Source: Xylogone sp. PMI_703
Taxonomy: Eukaryota > Ascomycota > Leotiomycetes
DNA length: 64,000 nt
Reading direction: 5' to 3'
Assembly: GCA_021399445.1 (NCBI GenBank)
Contig: JAJTUQ010000001.1
Coordinates: 1 to 64,000 of the forward strand
The notes under the pieces were generated by a model. The model worked only from the letters and a program-made list of their open reading frames with translations. It was not told where the DNA came from and did not search any database. Made by a program: the position numbers and the translations under genes. Every line of letters starts with the position of its first letter. The stretch's first letter is position 1. Positions 9,540 through 22,177 of this stretch are shown piece after piece.

Positions 9540-9932
9540 ATGGGATTGCCCGATGCCATACATCGGATTCTCGTCGCCGTCGGGCTGAGTCTCTCTGTCT
9601 TGCTTGTCGCCCTAGATAATACCGTCCTAACTACTGCTATTCCTACAATAACTTCTTATTTCAACTCCCTCGATGATGTCGGTTGGTATGGGAGTGCGTT
9701 TCTCATCGCCTTATGCGCCTTGCAGCCCACAGCTGGAAAAATCTTTCAATATTTCTCGTTGAAATGGTCTTATTTGGTGTTGCTTGGACTCTTCGAACTT
9801 GGAAGTCAACTCTGTGGAGTAACAGTATCCTCAAATAAGTTGATTGTGGGCAGAGCAGTAGCTGGGCTTGGAGCTTCTGGTCTTTTCTCAGGAGCATTAA
9901 CAATTATTGCCCACACTGTTCCCCTCTTGTAG
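9540..9932 (+). pseudogene. Truncated DHA2-family MFS transporter fragment
   Basis: About 130 residues. They match the first third of a 14-helix drug:proton antiporter (TRI12/aflatoxin-pump type): LLVALDNTVLTTAIPTI, then DDVGWYGSAFLIALCALQPTAGK and VGRAVAGLGASGLFSGALTIIAHTVPL. The long hydrophilic N-terminus is missing. A stop falls right after HTVPLL, where functional relatives continue for several hundred residues. Beyond it the sequence becomes AT-rich and unreadable. It adjoins a broken transcription-factor tail on the other strand, so both look like victims of the same rearrangement. Confidence 0.7.
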
Positions 9933-11940
9933 GAAAAGCACTTACGTAGCACATAACTTAGCGTTAGTGTAGACAAAATAACATGTCCTCCTTTCACTAG
10001 AAGCATTATTAAGTATTAAACAGGCTTCTATATTAATCTTCTATACAGTACAGTTATTACATCCATCCTATTCTTCGTTTTCCATCTCTTTAAACGTATT
10101 CATTCTTCTATGTCCCTCCCCGAGAGATTAAACAGAATTAATATTCCAGGGCTCGCTATCTTCGTCCCGGAAATCCTTATACTACTTCTCACAATAGAAC
10201 AAAAAGATAACAAATATGTATAACGTTCAGTAACTATAATTAGGTTACTTTACAATAATACTAATATACTAGTAATATTCATGGTCTAACGATAGCCCTG
10301 ACAATCTGAAGCAAGCATTCCATTAAAGATATTCTTGTAACATACAATTTTCACTTCATCTTTATTATTTTTATTTACGTTCAATAATATCTAAATAAGC
10401 ATATATTACCTCCCGATCTGGTTCTAGGTTATCAAGGATACTTCTCTAACAAAGAACAGAATAATATTCCTTCTTATTATGATTTAATGTTTAATATTCA
10501 CTCTTGTAACTAACGGACTTAGTAAACCTTATTTCCACAATACTCAATTTTTAATTATAATCTGATCATCTAATTACCAAATTAGCTACTACAATCCTTA
10601 GATATTACTTAGCACTACATTCCTCTTTATTACCTACAATCTATTTTCAACATTTCACACCAATACTGAAAACTCAAAGTAAGTTAGTTACTAAGTTATT
10701 TTTAGAGCCAGAACAGAAACTATAATACCAATAATTAATATTTTGATTTTACCTTTGATTCAATTTATCATTATTAATAACATCCTATCCCAGTACATTA
10801 TTACTGTTATGGCAGTTCTCCCGTAAAATGATATCCTGGTTAAAGTTATTATTATTATGTTTTTCCAGTTCCTAGGCAACTAAAATTTTCTTACTATTAC
10901 TGAAAACCTTTTCTAATCACAGTTAATAAAGGCACTAACTGCCAATATGCCCTAATTAGATACAAGTACTATAGTTACCGCAAGAGCAGAGTCAATGAAA
11001 ACAGTCTTAAGTCCTGAAACCCTATAAACAGTCCTAGAAACATATAACACTACTATTACTGAAACATTAATAAGTCCTTTCGTGGGTTTTATAATAATCT
11101 AAAGCTGCTATACGAAAGTATGTCGGTGTCATAGTAGGTAAAGCTGTATTCGTTGTATCTCTTGGTATACAATAGATTAATGTAAAAAAAAAGGACTTGA
11201 TATTGGCGGCTATAGCATAAAAAGCCCGTAGATATATAAAAAATGGTATCAGTGTGTATACAAGGAGGCATAGTAACTAAATTTCTCTTTTCTTGGAAGA
11301 TGCCTTTTGTATTTATACATAGATAGTAAATTATAATTGGTTAGAATAGAAGGATCTCCGGGAAATATGAATAGGATCTGAGCAATATTTTAGGTCTGAG
11401 AATCTTCTACCATAACTGTAACGTAGGCTTCGGGTGTCGTCAACAATATGAGCAGTGATATACTGTATAGTGTCAGTCCTGGTCGTCAGCTTTAAACTAT
11501 AAGCAGAGATTTCCATCAGAAGTAAGGGTTACGCCTTCTAAGCGTGTGAGATAAATAATAATAGGTTTCAGAATTACGCCAGATTAGTTACAATAGTCAA
11601 TAAGTAATACAGTTGGAAATACAACGCTTATATTACTAGGTACATAACCGAGCAAAAGCTGTAAAACTGCAGATCTATCGAAAATTCTCCCCGTTGCTAA
11701 TATATCTCATGAAATATACTTCATTTGGACTTCATTTTTCTAGTTTAACTAATCCTAATTCTATAATAATTCGTCTTCAAAGATTCTTGTAACAGGATCT
11801 AAAGCTTCAAAATCTTAAATATCGTACTCCACAATATGCAAGTACGCCTAGCTACTTAATCATGTACGTCTGTTTGCTTTAAGCCGAAACAAGCAAATAC
11901 GGCCTAACAACTTTCCATCTCAAAACCCTTGAAGCTTGAT
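9933..11940. other. AT-rich gene-free relic region
   Basis: About 2 kb of strongly AT-rich, stop-filled sequence between the MFS fragment and the epimerase gene. No LTR, inverted repeat or conserved motif could be matched to other repeats in the window. Base composition resembles the RIP-affected block at 29.5-58 kb. Minus-strand frames near 11331-11720 look faintly protein-like but match nothing I recognise. Confidence 0.5.
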
Positions 11941-13386
<1,446 letters not shown>

Positions 13387-14127
13387 GATTGTAGTGATGT
13401 TGTGAAGAATGGAAGAGGAAGACAGGAGGGAAAAGATTCACCGCAAGATAGCTTGGGGAGAAAGATTGTGATTGACATGCAGGCGCCCTGGTGCATTTCC
13501 CTGGAAAGTGTGCTAATCATTACACAGTTGGGGGAAGGAGGGCGGGAGCGGACCGACGTTAATCCTTGAAGGAGTTATGCCCCAGGATCCTTCTGCTCCT
13601 TCTCGTATTGCCAATCACGTGCTGGAACCACCAGGTGACGACTTCCAATCGTAATGGACGAAAGCCGCCTTTTTCTTCGTAATTTTCTGCCTCATCTAAT
13701 TACCAAGCAGTTTCCCCACAAGAGCTACACGAGCTCAGGGGCATCACTCTCAATTGGGCGTCCTGTGTTCTGCGTATATGCGAACCTAATATTTAAGACA
13801 ATAGTACGGCGAGGTTATAAATTATTAATTAAGATTAGTTATCCAGCGCATTCTCCCAATTTAACAACCAAAATTAATAATTATCTGCTTAATTATATCA
13901 TAATATCTTATACTAATTCTATATTTTGCCCCACTTCAAAATTTCTCATGAAACCCCGGGGCAAATTTACTGTGAGAGGCGATCCGCTGAGGGAGGTGCG
14001 TGATTGGCTAAAATAATATTAAGGTACTCACAGTAACTGGATCGCGTAGACGCGTAATACGTGTAATTATCAGCTTCCTCTTGCTAACAACAAAGTTCTC
14101 TTAATAGGAAGCCTGTGATCTAACAAG
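13387..14127. other. Divergent intergenic region GAL10 / dCMP deaminase
   Basis: 740 bp between two divergent starts. The half near the epimerase has pyrimidine-rich promoter-like sequence. Positions 13780-13950 form a small AT-rich island. An open frame at 13654-14016 has no recognisable protein features and is judged spurious. Confidence 0.5.
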
Positions 14128-15333
14128 ATGTTGATCGGACTGTGCGGTGGTAAGAGCTACCTGACCTCGTAGTTATTTGAATACTGGAGTAATTTTTACG
14201 TAGGTATCTGTGCCGGCAAGCATACGGTAGCACGATATCTAGCGGAACACCATGGTTTCACACATCTCTATCTTCTGCCAAGAGACGCGAAGTCAACTCC
14301 TCCATTAACAAATTCGGATGGGTCTACAAGTCTAAACGGAATGAGTGAAGGTCTAACTGATTACACGAGACAGGCAAATGGATCGACGGTCTCTTCTGTG
14401 GAAAAGGGCTCACATGCTTTCAATAGCGCTGATGACTTGCTCAATTTCGTTACAAAACGCTGGAGAGAGCGCTGGGTGACCACTGATATTTACACTGAAA
14501 CTGTATTGGACAAGTACCTCAATCGTCCTTTCTTCATTCTTGTCAGCGTGGATGCACCAGTCAGCGTAAGATGGAAGCGATTCCAAGCACGATCCAAGAG
14601 GGATACTACTAGCGATGATTCTCTGGAAGGCTTGAGTCTTGAGCAATTTCTTCTTCGTTCTGATGAGCATCTCTATAACCCTGAGAGTGGCCTCCTCCCG
14701 CTTATATCTCGAGCTACTGTACGATTACTAAACACCTCGTCTGATATTGCACACCTATATGCCACGCTGGGGAAGTTAGATCTGACAAATGAAGATAGAT
14801 TACGGCCTAACTGGGATCAGTATTTCATGCAGTTGGCCTTATTGGCCGCACAAAGAAGCAACTGTATGAAAAGAAGAGTAGGCTGCGTCCTGGTTAGGGA
14901 GAAACGTGTCATCAGCACGGGATATAACGGGACACCTAGAGGAGTTAAAAACTGCAGTGAGGGAGGATGTCCCAGATGCAATGATGGCCAGGGGTCTGGT
15001 GTGGGGCTAGGCACCTGTTTATGCCTTCATGCCGAGGAAAATGCACTTTTGGAAGCTGGACGAGATCGAATACGAGAAGGCACGATCCTCTATTGCGACA
15101 CTTGTCCATGCTTGACCTGCAGCATCAAGATCGCGCAAGTTGGGATCAGTGAGGTGGTTTATAATAAGAGCTACAGCATGGATTTGCATACGACTGCTAT
15201 ATTTAAGGAGGCTGGCGTACAGCTTCGACAATTCTCACCAGTAAGTTACGATTCTCCGCTGCTACTTTTACGGGATCTGACGTCGAACCAGCCTGTTAAT
15301 GGACTTATTCACCTGGAGAAACAGTCGTTTTAA
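14128..15333 (+). CDS. DCD1: Deoxycytidylate (dCMP) deaminase
   Basis: Converts dCMP to dUMP, supplying thymidylate synthesis. Exons 14128-14149, 14204-15240 and 15292-15333 give 366 residues. The first splice joins MLIGLCGG to ICAGKHTVARYL, a P-loop-like N-terminal nucleotide-kinase-type region found in fungal homologues. The last intron (15241-15291, 51 bp) is in frame but has GTAAGT, CTGAC and AACCAG signals, and its removal restores QFSPPVNGLIHL. The zinc deaminase core is clear: HAEENALLEAG (zinc His and catalytic Glu) and CDTCPCLTCSIKI (zinc Cys pair). The extra Cys-rich segment GGCPRCNDG is also typical of dCMP deaminases. The gene converges on the P450 gene. Confidence 0.92.
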
Positions 15334-15731
15334 ACTGGACTAGACTCGCATTATTCGTAAATCCTGTCGTACAGATGTTCAGATCGATAAATTTGTAGTA
15401 ATCGCTACTACTGGAATATTAGGGTTATGCTTCTCACGCTCAAGTCACCTAGCCTAGAAGCTTCCCTTTTTGCAAACTCATAGATTGTTACTGAGAAGGC
15501 GTGCTGTTATTAGCCATAGTTGTTTCGGTTATGGGTTACATGGGATATAAAGTCATTACTTATTTGCCTCAATTAAATATTTGAGAGTGTAATCATAAAT
15601 CATTACTGTATAACTTCTGTACGAGGAATATCATAATAGATCTTATTTAGCCAAAAGTTAACGACAAGACCACCATAGAATTCTTTTCTCTCGGTGTCAA
15701 ATTCTTTATAGATACCCTATAAGGATGCTTA
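15334..15731. other. Convergent intergenic region
   Basis: 398 bp between the 3' ends of the dCMP deaminase and P450 genes. It is moderately AT-rich and presumably holds both 3' UTRs; nothing else was recognised. Confidence 0.5.
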
Positions 15732-17550
15732 CTACCTTCGCGCGTGACATCTAACGTAACAAGGTAATCCCCCTTCCATGGGCAAAGTTAAGCTATTTTT
15801 GGATATTCTCTCTTTATCATCCAGAGGGACAAAGTCGAAACTCCTTACTAGACTTGCAATAAGTTGGATTGTTACTGTCTCGGCCATCCTCTTTCCTAAA
15901 CAGGTCCTTTGGCCTCCATTAAAAACGGGAAACTCAAACGCAGACTTAGAAATGATTTTCCCATCCTCATCTAACCAACGCTCTGGCTTGAACTGATCCG
16001 ATTCGGGGCCCCATATTAACCTAGACCGATTCATAGCCCAGGTACACCAAAGAAGGATAGACATTCTTGGCAGATAAGTTCCATCTGGCAGAACAGTGTC
16101 CTGCTCACACTGTTTTATCTCAAATGGAACGGGTGGGTACAAACGAAGTGCCTCGTAAAATACAGCTGTTGTATACGGGAAAGTAAACGCTGGTTCTGAC
16201 GCATTATTCGCGTGATTCTGATATAACGTAAGAGCATCCTCTCCTTCTTGTCTAATCAGTAGCACAATTCTTGGGTTCCGCATGATGAGATAGAACACCC
16301 ATGTAAGTGCTTGCGCAGTAGTATCTCTTCCTAATAGATATAGCATGAGCACTTGGAAGCTGCAATATAGCACTCAAACAAATACACACCTGCAGAAAGA
16401 TAATTTAGCGCAGCATCGGCAACAATCTGCCGATCGGAAATAGAATCCAATAAAGAGTTGATTAAACTGCCTGAAATAGAATTAAGATCATTTGGAGAAG
16501 ATGTTGTTTCGGCTGCTGTTTCTTTCATCTTTCGAGTCTCAATCGCATTATCAATTATAACAGACCCAAATTTCTTTACTGTTTTCACGGCATCTCTAAA
16601 GCGTCCACCGGTAAATACTTCAGTAATAAACCAAAGTGGATTCTGGAATCTTTCCCCAGTCTTCCCAGATGCATACTCAAAAGCAACAGTAAAATCATCT
16701 GCAGCATGCATTTCCATCTAGAAGGATTAGTTGCTAGGCTCGTTTAACCTGTGAAAGAAAAGAGCCTACATCATATGCCATGCGGCCCATTAGTTGTGTG
16801 GTAAACTCATGGAAAACTGCTTCAAGATCAATTGTGCTTTGTTTTGCAGCTGCATCTTTTAATGATTTAACAGTATGCTTGAGATATAATGGAAGAGCTG
16901 TATTGAGCAGAACTTTCAGGTTGTGGTTACTGAGAAACTGTAATCCCGCCTTTCGTTGTATTTTCCACAGTTCGCCATCAGCATTTATGATGCCATTTCC
17001 TTGTTATATATTAGTAAATATTCATCAGATTATGACCCGGGCACAACACATGCCGAATAAGTCCCGAGATCTCTTTTTGAAGAAGTCTCCTTTAGAGAAC
17101 ACCCCCTCGTTCTTCATAACGAACTCGAGATTCTTTGGGTCATTGATAACAACCCCAGGAGGCAAAGACGGTACAGAGATCTGAAACGTCTCAAATCCAA
17201 ATTGACGCTCACATTTTACAAACCATGAAAATAGCTTGTGACGATCCTGCAAAAACAGGATACCGTTCCCTACCAGTGGTAGTGTATTTGGAGGTTTCCT
17301 TGATGAAAGTTAGCTAAATATACTAGCAATTCTATCTAGAACTAGGTTATGACTGTGTATATTGTGTGGAGATTAAGGGATTCTTTGGCTGTTATATGAG
17401 AACGGTAATGTTTAGATTAATCTGCAAGGCTTCTCAATTATTAACTTACTTTAAAGGTCTTCCATTTCTTCTTATTTTATTGCCATTAAATATATTATCA
17501 ATCAAGAATAAAAGCAGGAGAGTCAATAACAAGCTTGCTGTTGCAAGCAT
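15732..17550 (-). CDS. Cytochrome P450, CYP52-like (alkane/fatty-acid hydroxylase type)
   Basis: Membrane-anchored haem monooxygenase, 500 residues in five exons: 17550-17450, 17298-17054, 16999-16770, 16717-16390 and 16330-15732. Exon 1 encodes the N-terminal ER anchor (LATASLLLTLLLFLI). The splice into exon 2 creates the proline hinge PPNTLPLVGNGILFLQDRH. Later exons carry ADGELWKIQRK, the I-helix SAGRDTTAQALTW (completed by the last splice), EALRLYPPVPFE (ExxR), FKPERW and the haem-binding FNGGQRTCLGKRMAE. These features fit the CYP52 clan of omega-hydroxylases, but subfamily and substrate are uncertain. Intron 2 (17053-17000) begins with GC rather than GT; all other borders are GT..AG. 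It otherwise appears fully functional. Confidence 0.85.
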
Positions 17551-18150
17551 TTTATAGCTGCTAATAACCCGTGATAAATTTAGGAACGTTGAGCTTATCC
17601 ACTACCCGTTCTGTAAGATTACGTGTTTTCTCCTACCCCCAGTCTTGACAGAGGGTTAGCCGTGTTAAAGAACAGCGATTTAAGATTTTGGTTGTAAGAA
17701 TTGGAGAAAGAGAATAATATAAAGAGTCATCAGATTATGTGATAAATTCTGCAGTGGTAACTTGAATGTTGTTTCACTAAGCTAAAACAGTGCTCAAAGA
17801 GGGATATGCGGGTACCTCGGGCGAGCCGGGTAAATGTGATGCCGGGCCGATGAATTGTAAGCGAATAAGGGCCCCGCAACTTTCGCCTGACATCGCCAGC
17901 AAGGTATTTCCTACGGGTGTGTCGCAAGATCTGTGCTAGCTACTGCTTTTGCCTGACATTGATCTCCCACAGCCTAGGGCTCGTGCTGCCTTCATCTACA
18001 ACTATCTTGTACCCACTCTCTACCTTTCAGTCCAGTCCCAAGTCCTCCTTTTGAATACGGTGCTGCTCCGTCCAGCCCAGCTTCCAATTGCTCACCGGTG
18101 AAAGTGACTGCTGCTGAGAAATATGTAAATGAGAGGATTGGAACGTCAAG
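17551..18150. other. Divergent intergenic region P450 / SPT8
   Basis: 600 bp between two divergent starts, AT-rich near the P450 and pyrimidine-rich near SPT8. No repeat, RNA gene or specific site was identified. Confidence 0.5.
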
Positions 18151-20324
18151 ATGGTGGAATTTGCGCTGGACGATGATGAGCGGGGTATGAAGTGCTTACT
18201 TTCACTTGCCAGTAGAATACGACTGACTCAATTGTTGGTTTTTAGGCTCTAATGCAAGTTCTGACAATGATCAAGATGACGAATTAATGCAAGACGCCGA
18301 AGATATGGACGTGGATGCAGATGGTGATGGCGACCTTGATGGAGACGAAGACGACGATGCTGATGATAATGACAACGGTGATGATGATCAGGATGACGAG
18401 GAAGATGATTCTGTTGAACAATCCCAAACGCAAACTAAAAGGCCAAATCTCCCCACCGCGAACGCAAGCTCCGCCGATACTCCAACGTTAGGTCAAATGA
18501 ATGGTGCTAATCTTGCATCACATTCGCAACTAGGTACAACTAGAGCTGCTACATCTCCACATGGATCAACAGCAGCTGCGGTACTATCTGCTCGATATAC
18601 GACTAGGCCAGAAGCTCTTACTGCCACTATCTATGACATTGTCCCTACAATGGCTGCGCCTCAAAGTACATCAATTAATGCTCTTACGGCAACTCCTGAT
18701 TTCCGTTATTGGTTTACTGGCGGATCTGATTGCTATATACGAAAATATGATGGCCCTGCCACAATTAACGGGAAAACGTTATTAACCGTAGCGCAGCGAC
18801 ATCCATTCGTGGATAGTGTTGTAAAAGCAGGAGTTTTAATGAGTTACTGGGAGAATGAGGAACCAATCGCAAAAGGGCCTTCAGAGGAGCATCCTTTATC
18901 ACCTGTCTACTCATTAGCTGTACAATCTCAAGCTCTTTGGCTTCTTTCAGGGTTGGAGTCCGGGTGCATAAATTTGCATTCTGTTAGGCATGATGAGGGC
19001 AAACGAATAACTTACCTACAAAAGCATACTTCAGCGGTGTCAGTTTTAACATTAGCCCAAGATGAGAAATCAGTGCTATCGGGAAGCTGGGATAAAAAAA
19101 TATTTGACTGGGATCTAAACACAGGCCAGGTGAAACGATCTTTCGAAGGGAGTGGAGGTCAGATATCTGCCATTGAAATGCGGCCGACGTCAACCTTACC
19201 CGTGCCGGCAGAATCCGGAGAAACAGACAGAGTTAGCAAAACCTTTTCAAGTAACAACGACAAGCCAGTAACGAATGGTCTATTTTCAACAAATGGTGTA
19301 AATGGAAAGGCCAATGGCTTCACAGAAGGTAACGAGAATGAGGATGCTCTTGGCTCACCTGACACGAATTCCCTGTTTGGAGGTGGAGGCGATGCAGACT
19401 CATTATTTGGTGATCCTGATGATGTTGGTGCATCTTCTAGAGGTCATTTTGGCGACGAAGATGATGAGTTTTCAAAGGCAATGGAATTTAGTATGACAGA
19501 TCAAGACCCAATTGATTCGCACAATGATATGGCAGGGGACGGCATTGATTCAAATTTAGCTACTGGAGGGGAGACCGAATCAGCACCCGCTGTACCGGTC
19601 CTTGAGGAGAGCCAACAGAATGGAGTCCAAAGTCCGTCGGCATCTCAACAGGTGAATGGGACCTTGAGTGCGGACCATCAAGAAGAGCCAACTATCTCAA
19701 ATACTGTCGCTGAAACACAGGATGCAGTTGCCACATCGGATACAACTTTCCTCGCTGCATCAATTGACGGCTCCTTACGAGTATGGGACCGTCGACAGTC
19801 CAATCCAATTGCCACAATCCTCACACGAACTGGTGTACCCCCTTGGTGTATGGGTGCTTGTTGGTCCCCTGACGGAAACTACATCTACGCAGGGCGAAGA
19901 AATGGAACCGTAGAGGAATTTAGCTTGCACAAAGGACTGAAGAGCGCAGAACGGACGTTCAAATTTCCTCAAGGAAGTGGTGCTGTAAGTGCTGTTAGGG
20001 CAATGCCTAATGGAAGGCATTTGGTTTGGTTAGTTACTCCCTTCTACTACATTGCGAGTATGCCAAGGTTTAGAGCTAATAAACATAAATTCCAGTGCCT
20101 CACATGATATTTTGCGACTTTATGATTTGAAGGAATCAGCAGCCTTCAAACATTCCACCGTACCTTTCCTCATCATTCCAGGACCCCCCAGGGCAGGCGT
20201 TATATCGGCACTACACATTGATCCAACGTGCACTTATATGTTATCCGCTGCCGGCAACCGCGGCTGGGAAGGTAGCACCACGGAGGTGCTAATTGGATAT
20301 GAAATAGGAATTCCTTCCTCTTAA
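18151..20324 (+). CDS. SPT8: SPT8-type WD40 subunit of the SAGA complex
   Basis: Nuclear transcription co-activator subunit that links SAGA to TATA-binding protein. Exons 18151-18184, 18246-20028 and 20096-20324 give 681 residues. The N-terminus (about 15-70) is an extreme Asp/Glu run, as in Spt8. WD40 blades follow: TPDFRYWFTGGSDCYIRKYD (about 150), HTSAVSVLTLAQDEKSVLSGSWDKKIFDWDL, FLAASIDGSLRVWDRR, ACWSPDGNYIYAGRRNGTVEEF and, across the last splice, RHLVCASHDILRLYD. A long low-complexity acidic/Asn insert lies between blades around residues 320-510. The final exon matches the conserved C-terminal STVPFLIIPGPPRAGVIS segment. Start and frame are supported by the short first exon MVEFALDDDERG. 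Confidence 0.9.
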
Positions 20325-20996
20325 AATAATAGACACCGATAAATATTGGTGCATATATGTGTTTAAGCATATTTTGATTTCGCACCCGGCGTTGGGAAAG
20401 AGGGATTCTTTGAGATACCACATTAAAGGTGCATTGGTTTCTAGGGTATGACTAGGGACTTTTTGTACACTTCCTTTCTTGGGTGACTGGCTGTCCTGTA
20501 CGTAATGCCTCGGGCATGGCTGTGCTACTTTCCGGATTTTAACCTTAAATAAAAATGTTACCTAAGTAGCCAATTGTGTATCTTGGTTTACGTACAATCC
20601 ATGGATCGATGCATCTGTTTTTATGTTAAATACCACTATATTTATAAATGTTTACAGCTTGGTAGGATTGCTAAATGAATGCGTATGCTAGAGAATAGAC
20701 CTGGAAAATCAAACTATCATAACAGGAGAGATGAAGTTAAGTCCGTTTCAAAGACACGTCTCAGAAGTTTGACTTCGATGAAACTATGCCCAAAGCTGCC
20801 CATCGAGCCCTGGTCGTGGGTGTCGCAAGCCAACACGTCAAGCAGGAAGCACACAGCCGAAGAAGGCAGCGTACTGACTGGTTAGGTTATCAGTTACCTG
20901 ACTAATCGCTGACTACTGCCCAACTTATAACTACAATGACGAAGCTACCCTTGTTCGCTCCCAGTTCTCTCTCACTACCAACTCGCGACTTATACA
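20325..20996. other. Intergenic region SPT8 / methyltransferase-like gene
   Basis: 672 bp without a supportable gene. A frame at 20679-20885 shows no protein-like features. It probably contains the SPT8 3' UTR and the promoter of the next gene. Confidence 0.5.
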
Positions 20997-22060
20997 ATGG
21001 TTATTTCACCTCGAATTCACTTTTATGAAATAGACGATCAGGCCTGGTAAATAACAGTGTTCTTAAGTAGTTGTAACTTGCTTCATATACTCATTGTTTT
21101 CATATAGGTTCCCTCCATATCTTCGTGAGAGAGTACAGTCATGTCTCACTCTATGCTGGACCTTCAAGGTCCCTCTATTGCAGAAAGCATCTCCTGCCCA
21201 GCTCGTGGCCCGTACTCTACTTCATATCCTGGGAGATAAAGCAAGAGAATACACCTACGTCGATTTCTGTGCTGGCGCTGGAGGGCCCACACCGTATATC
21301 GAAAAAATCCTTAACACCCAGCTTGCTTCTCCCGCAGAGAACTCCACAGCTACTAGGAGCCAGAGTAAAAGCAACAGCAACTCTAATGGACTAGCTGCGA
21401 GATCTCCAAGACCTGACGCTCAGATGTTCCCGCCAACAGCTGTAAAGTTCGTTCTCACAGATATTCATCCGCATATTCCAGATTGGACAGAAGCCGCCAA
21501 GAAGAGTGAGAATCTAAGCTTCATTGCGGACCCTGTGGATGCGTCTAATGCTCCTCCGGATCTTAGTGGCAATGATGGACGAAAAGTCTTCCGGTTATAT
21601 AACCTCGCTTTCCACCATTTTCCGGACGATCTTGGTACGGATATCCTCCGTAACACTCTTGAAACAGCAGATGGCTTCGGGTAATATCCTCTCTCTCTCT
21701 TTATTAGTTCTAGTATAAACACATACTCACAAATCGTCTAGTATTTTCGAGTTACAAGAGCGGACCATCTTGTCCTTTATCACTATGATCAGCATGGGCC
21801 TCCTTTTCATGGTGATCACCCCTTTCTTCTTCTGGAGATCGCCAGGACACCTCTTCTTTACTTATATAATTCCAATCGTGCCTTTTGTTCTAGTATTTGA
21901 TGGCTTCATATCATCCCTTCGAACGAGGACTCCCGAGGAAGTCCGTCAATTAATAGATAATTGCGGCATCTCCTCTGAAGATTGGGTTATTCACAGTGGA
22001 CATGAGCAGCATACATGGCCCACAGGATATATGACATGGATCATTGGAGTCAAGAAATAG
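20997..22060 (+). CDS. Conserved fungal membrane protein with methyltransferase-like domain
   Basis: Three exons (20997-21046, 21108-21680, 21742-22060) give 313 residues. The N-terminus reads MVISPRIHFYEIDDQAWFPPYLRERVQSCLT. It is followed by a class I SAM-methyltransferase-like nucleotide-binding strand (TYVDFCAGAGGPTPYIE, about residue 80) and an acidic strand (FVLTDIHPHIPDW). The RLYNLAFHHFPDD segment resembles the post-motif region of SAM-dependent methyltransferases. Two hydrophobic helices near the C-terminus (ISMGLLFMVITPFFFW and FFTYIIPIVPFVLVFDGF) suggest membrane anchoring. The substrate is unknown and enzymatic activity is not proven. It converges with the copper ATPase gene, 117 bp apart. 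Confidence 0.7.
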
Positions 22061-22177
22061 AAATAGAAAAAATATAGCAATAAATTAGCAATAAATTATG
22101 TATTTGTCTTTTTATGCTGTCCCTATGGATGGGATCAGAGCTAGCTATTGCTAATAACATAACTAGGGCTATGCTAC

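Noticed and set aside
13654..14016. 120-codon frame between GAL10 and DCD1
   Set aside because: AT-rich, no recognisable motif, positioned in a divergent promoter region.
15732..17252. P450 as a truncated pseudogene lacking its N-terminus
   Set aside because: A short upstream exon (17550-17450) supplies the membrane anchor and all five exons join in frame to 500 residues.
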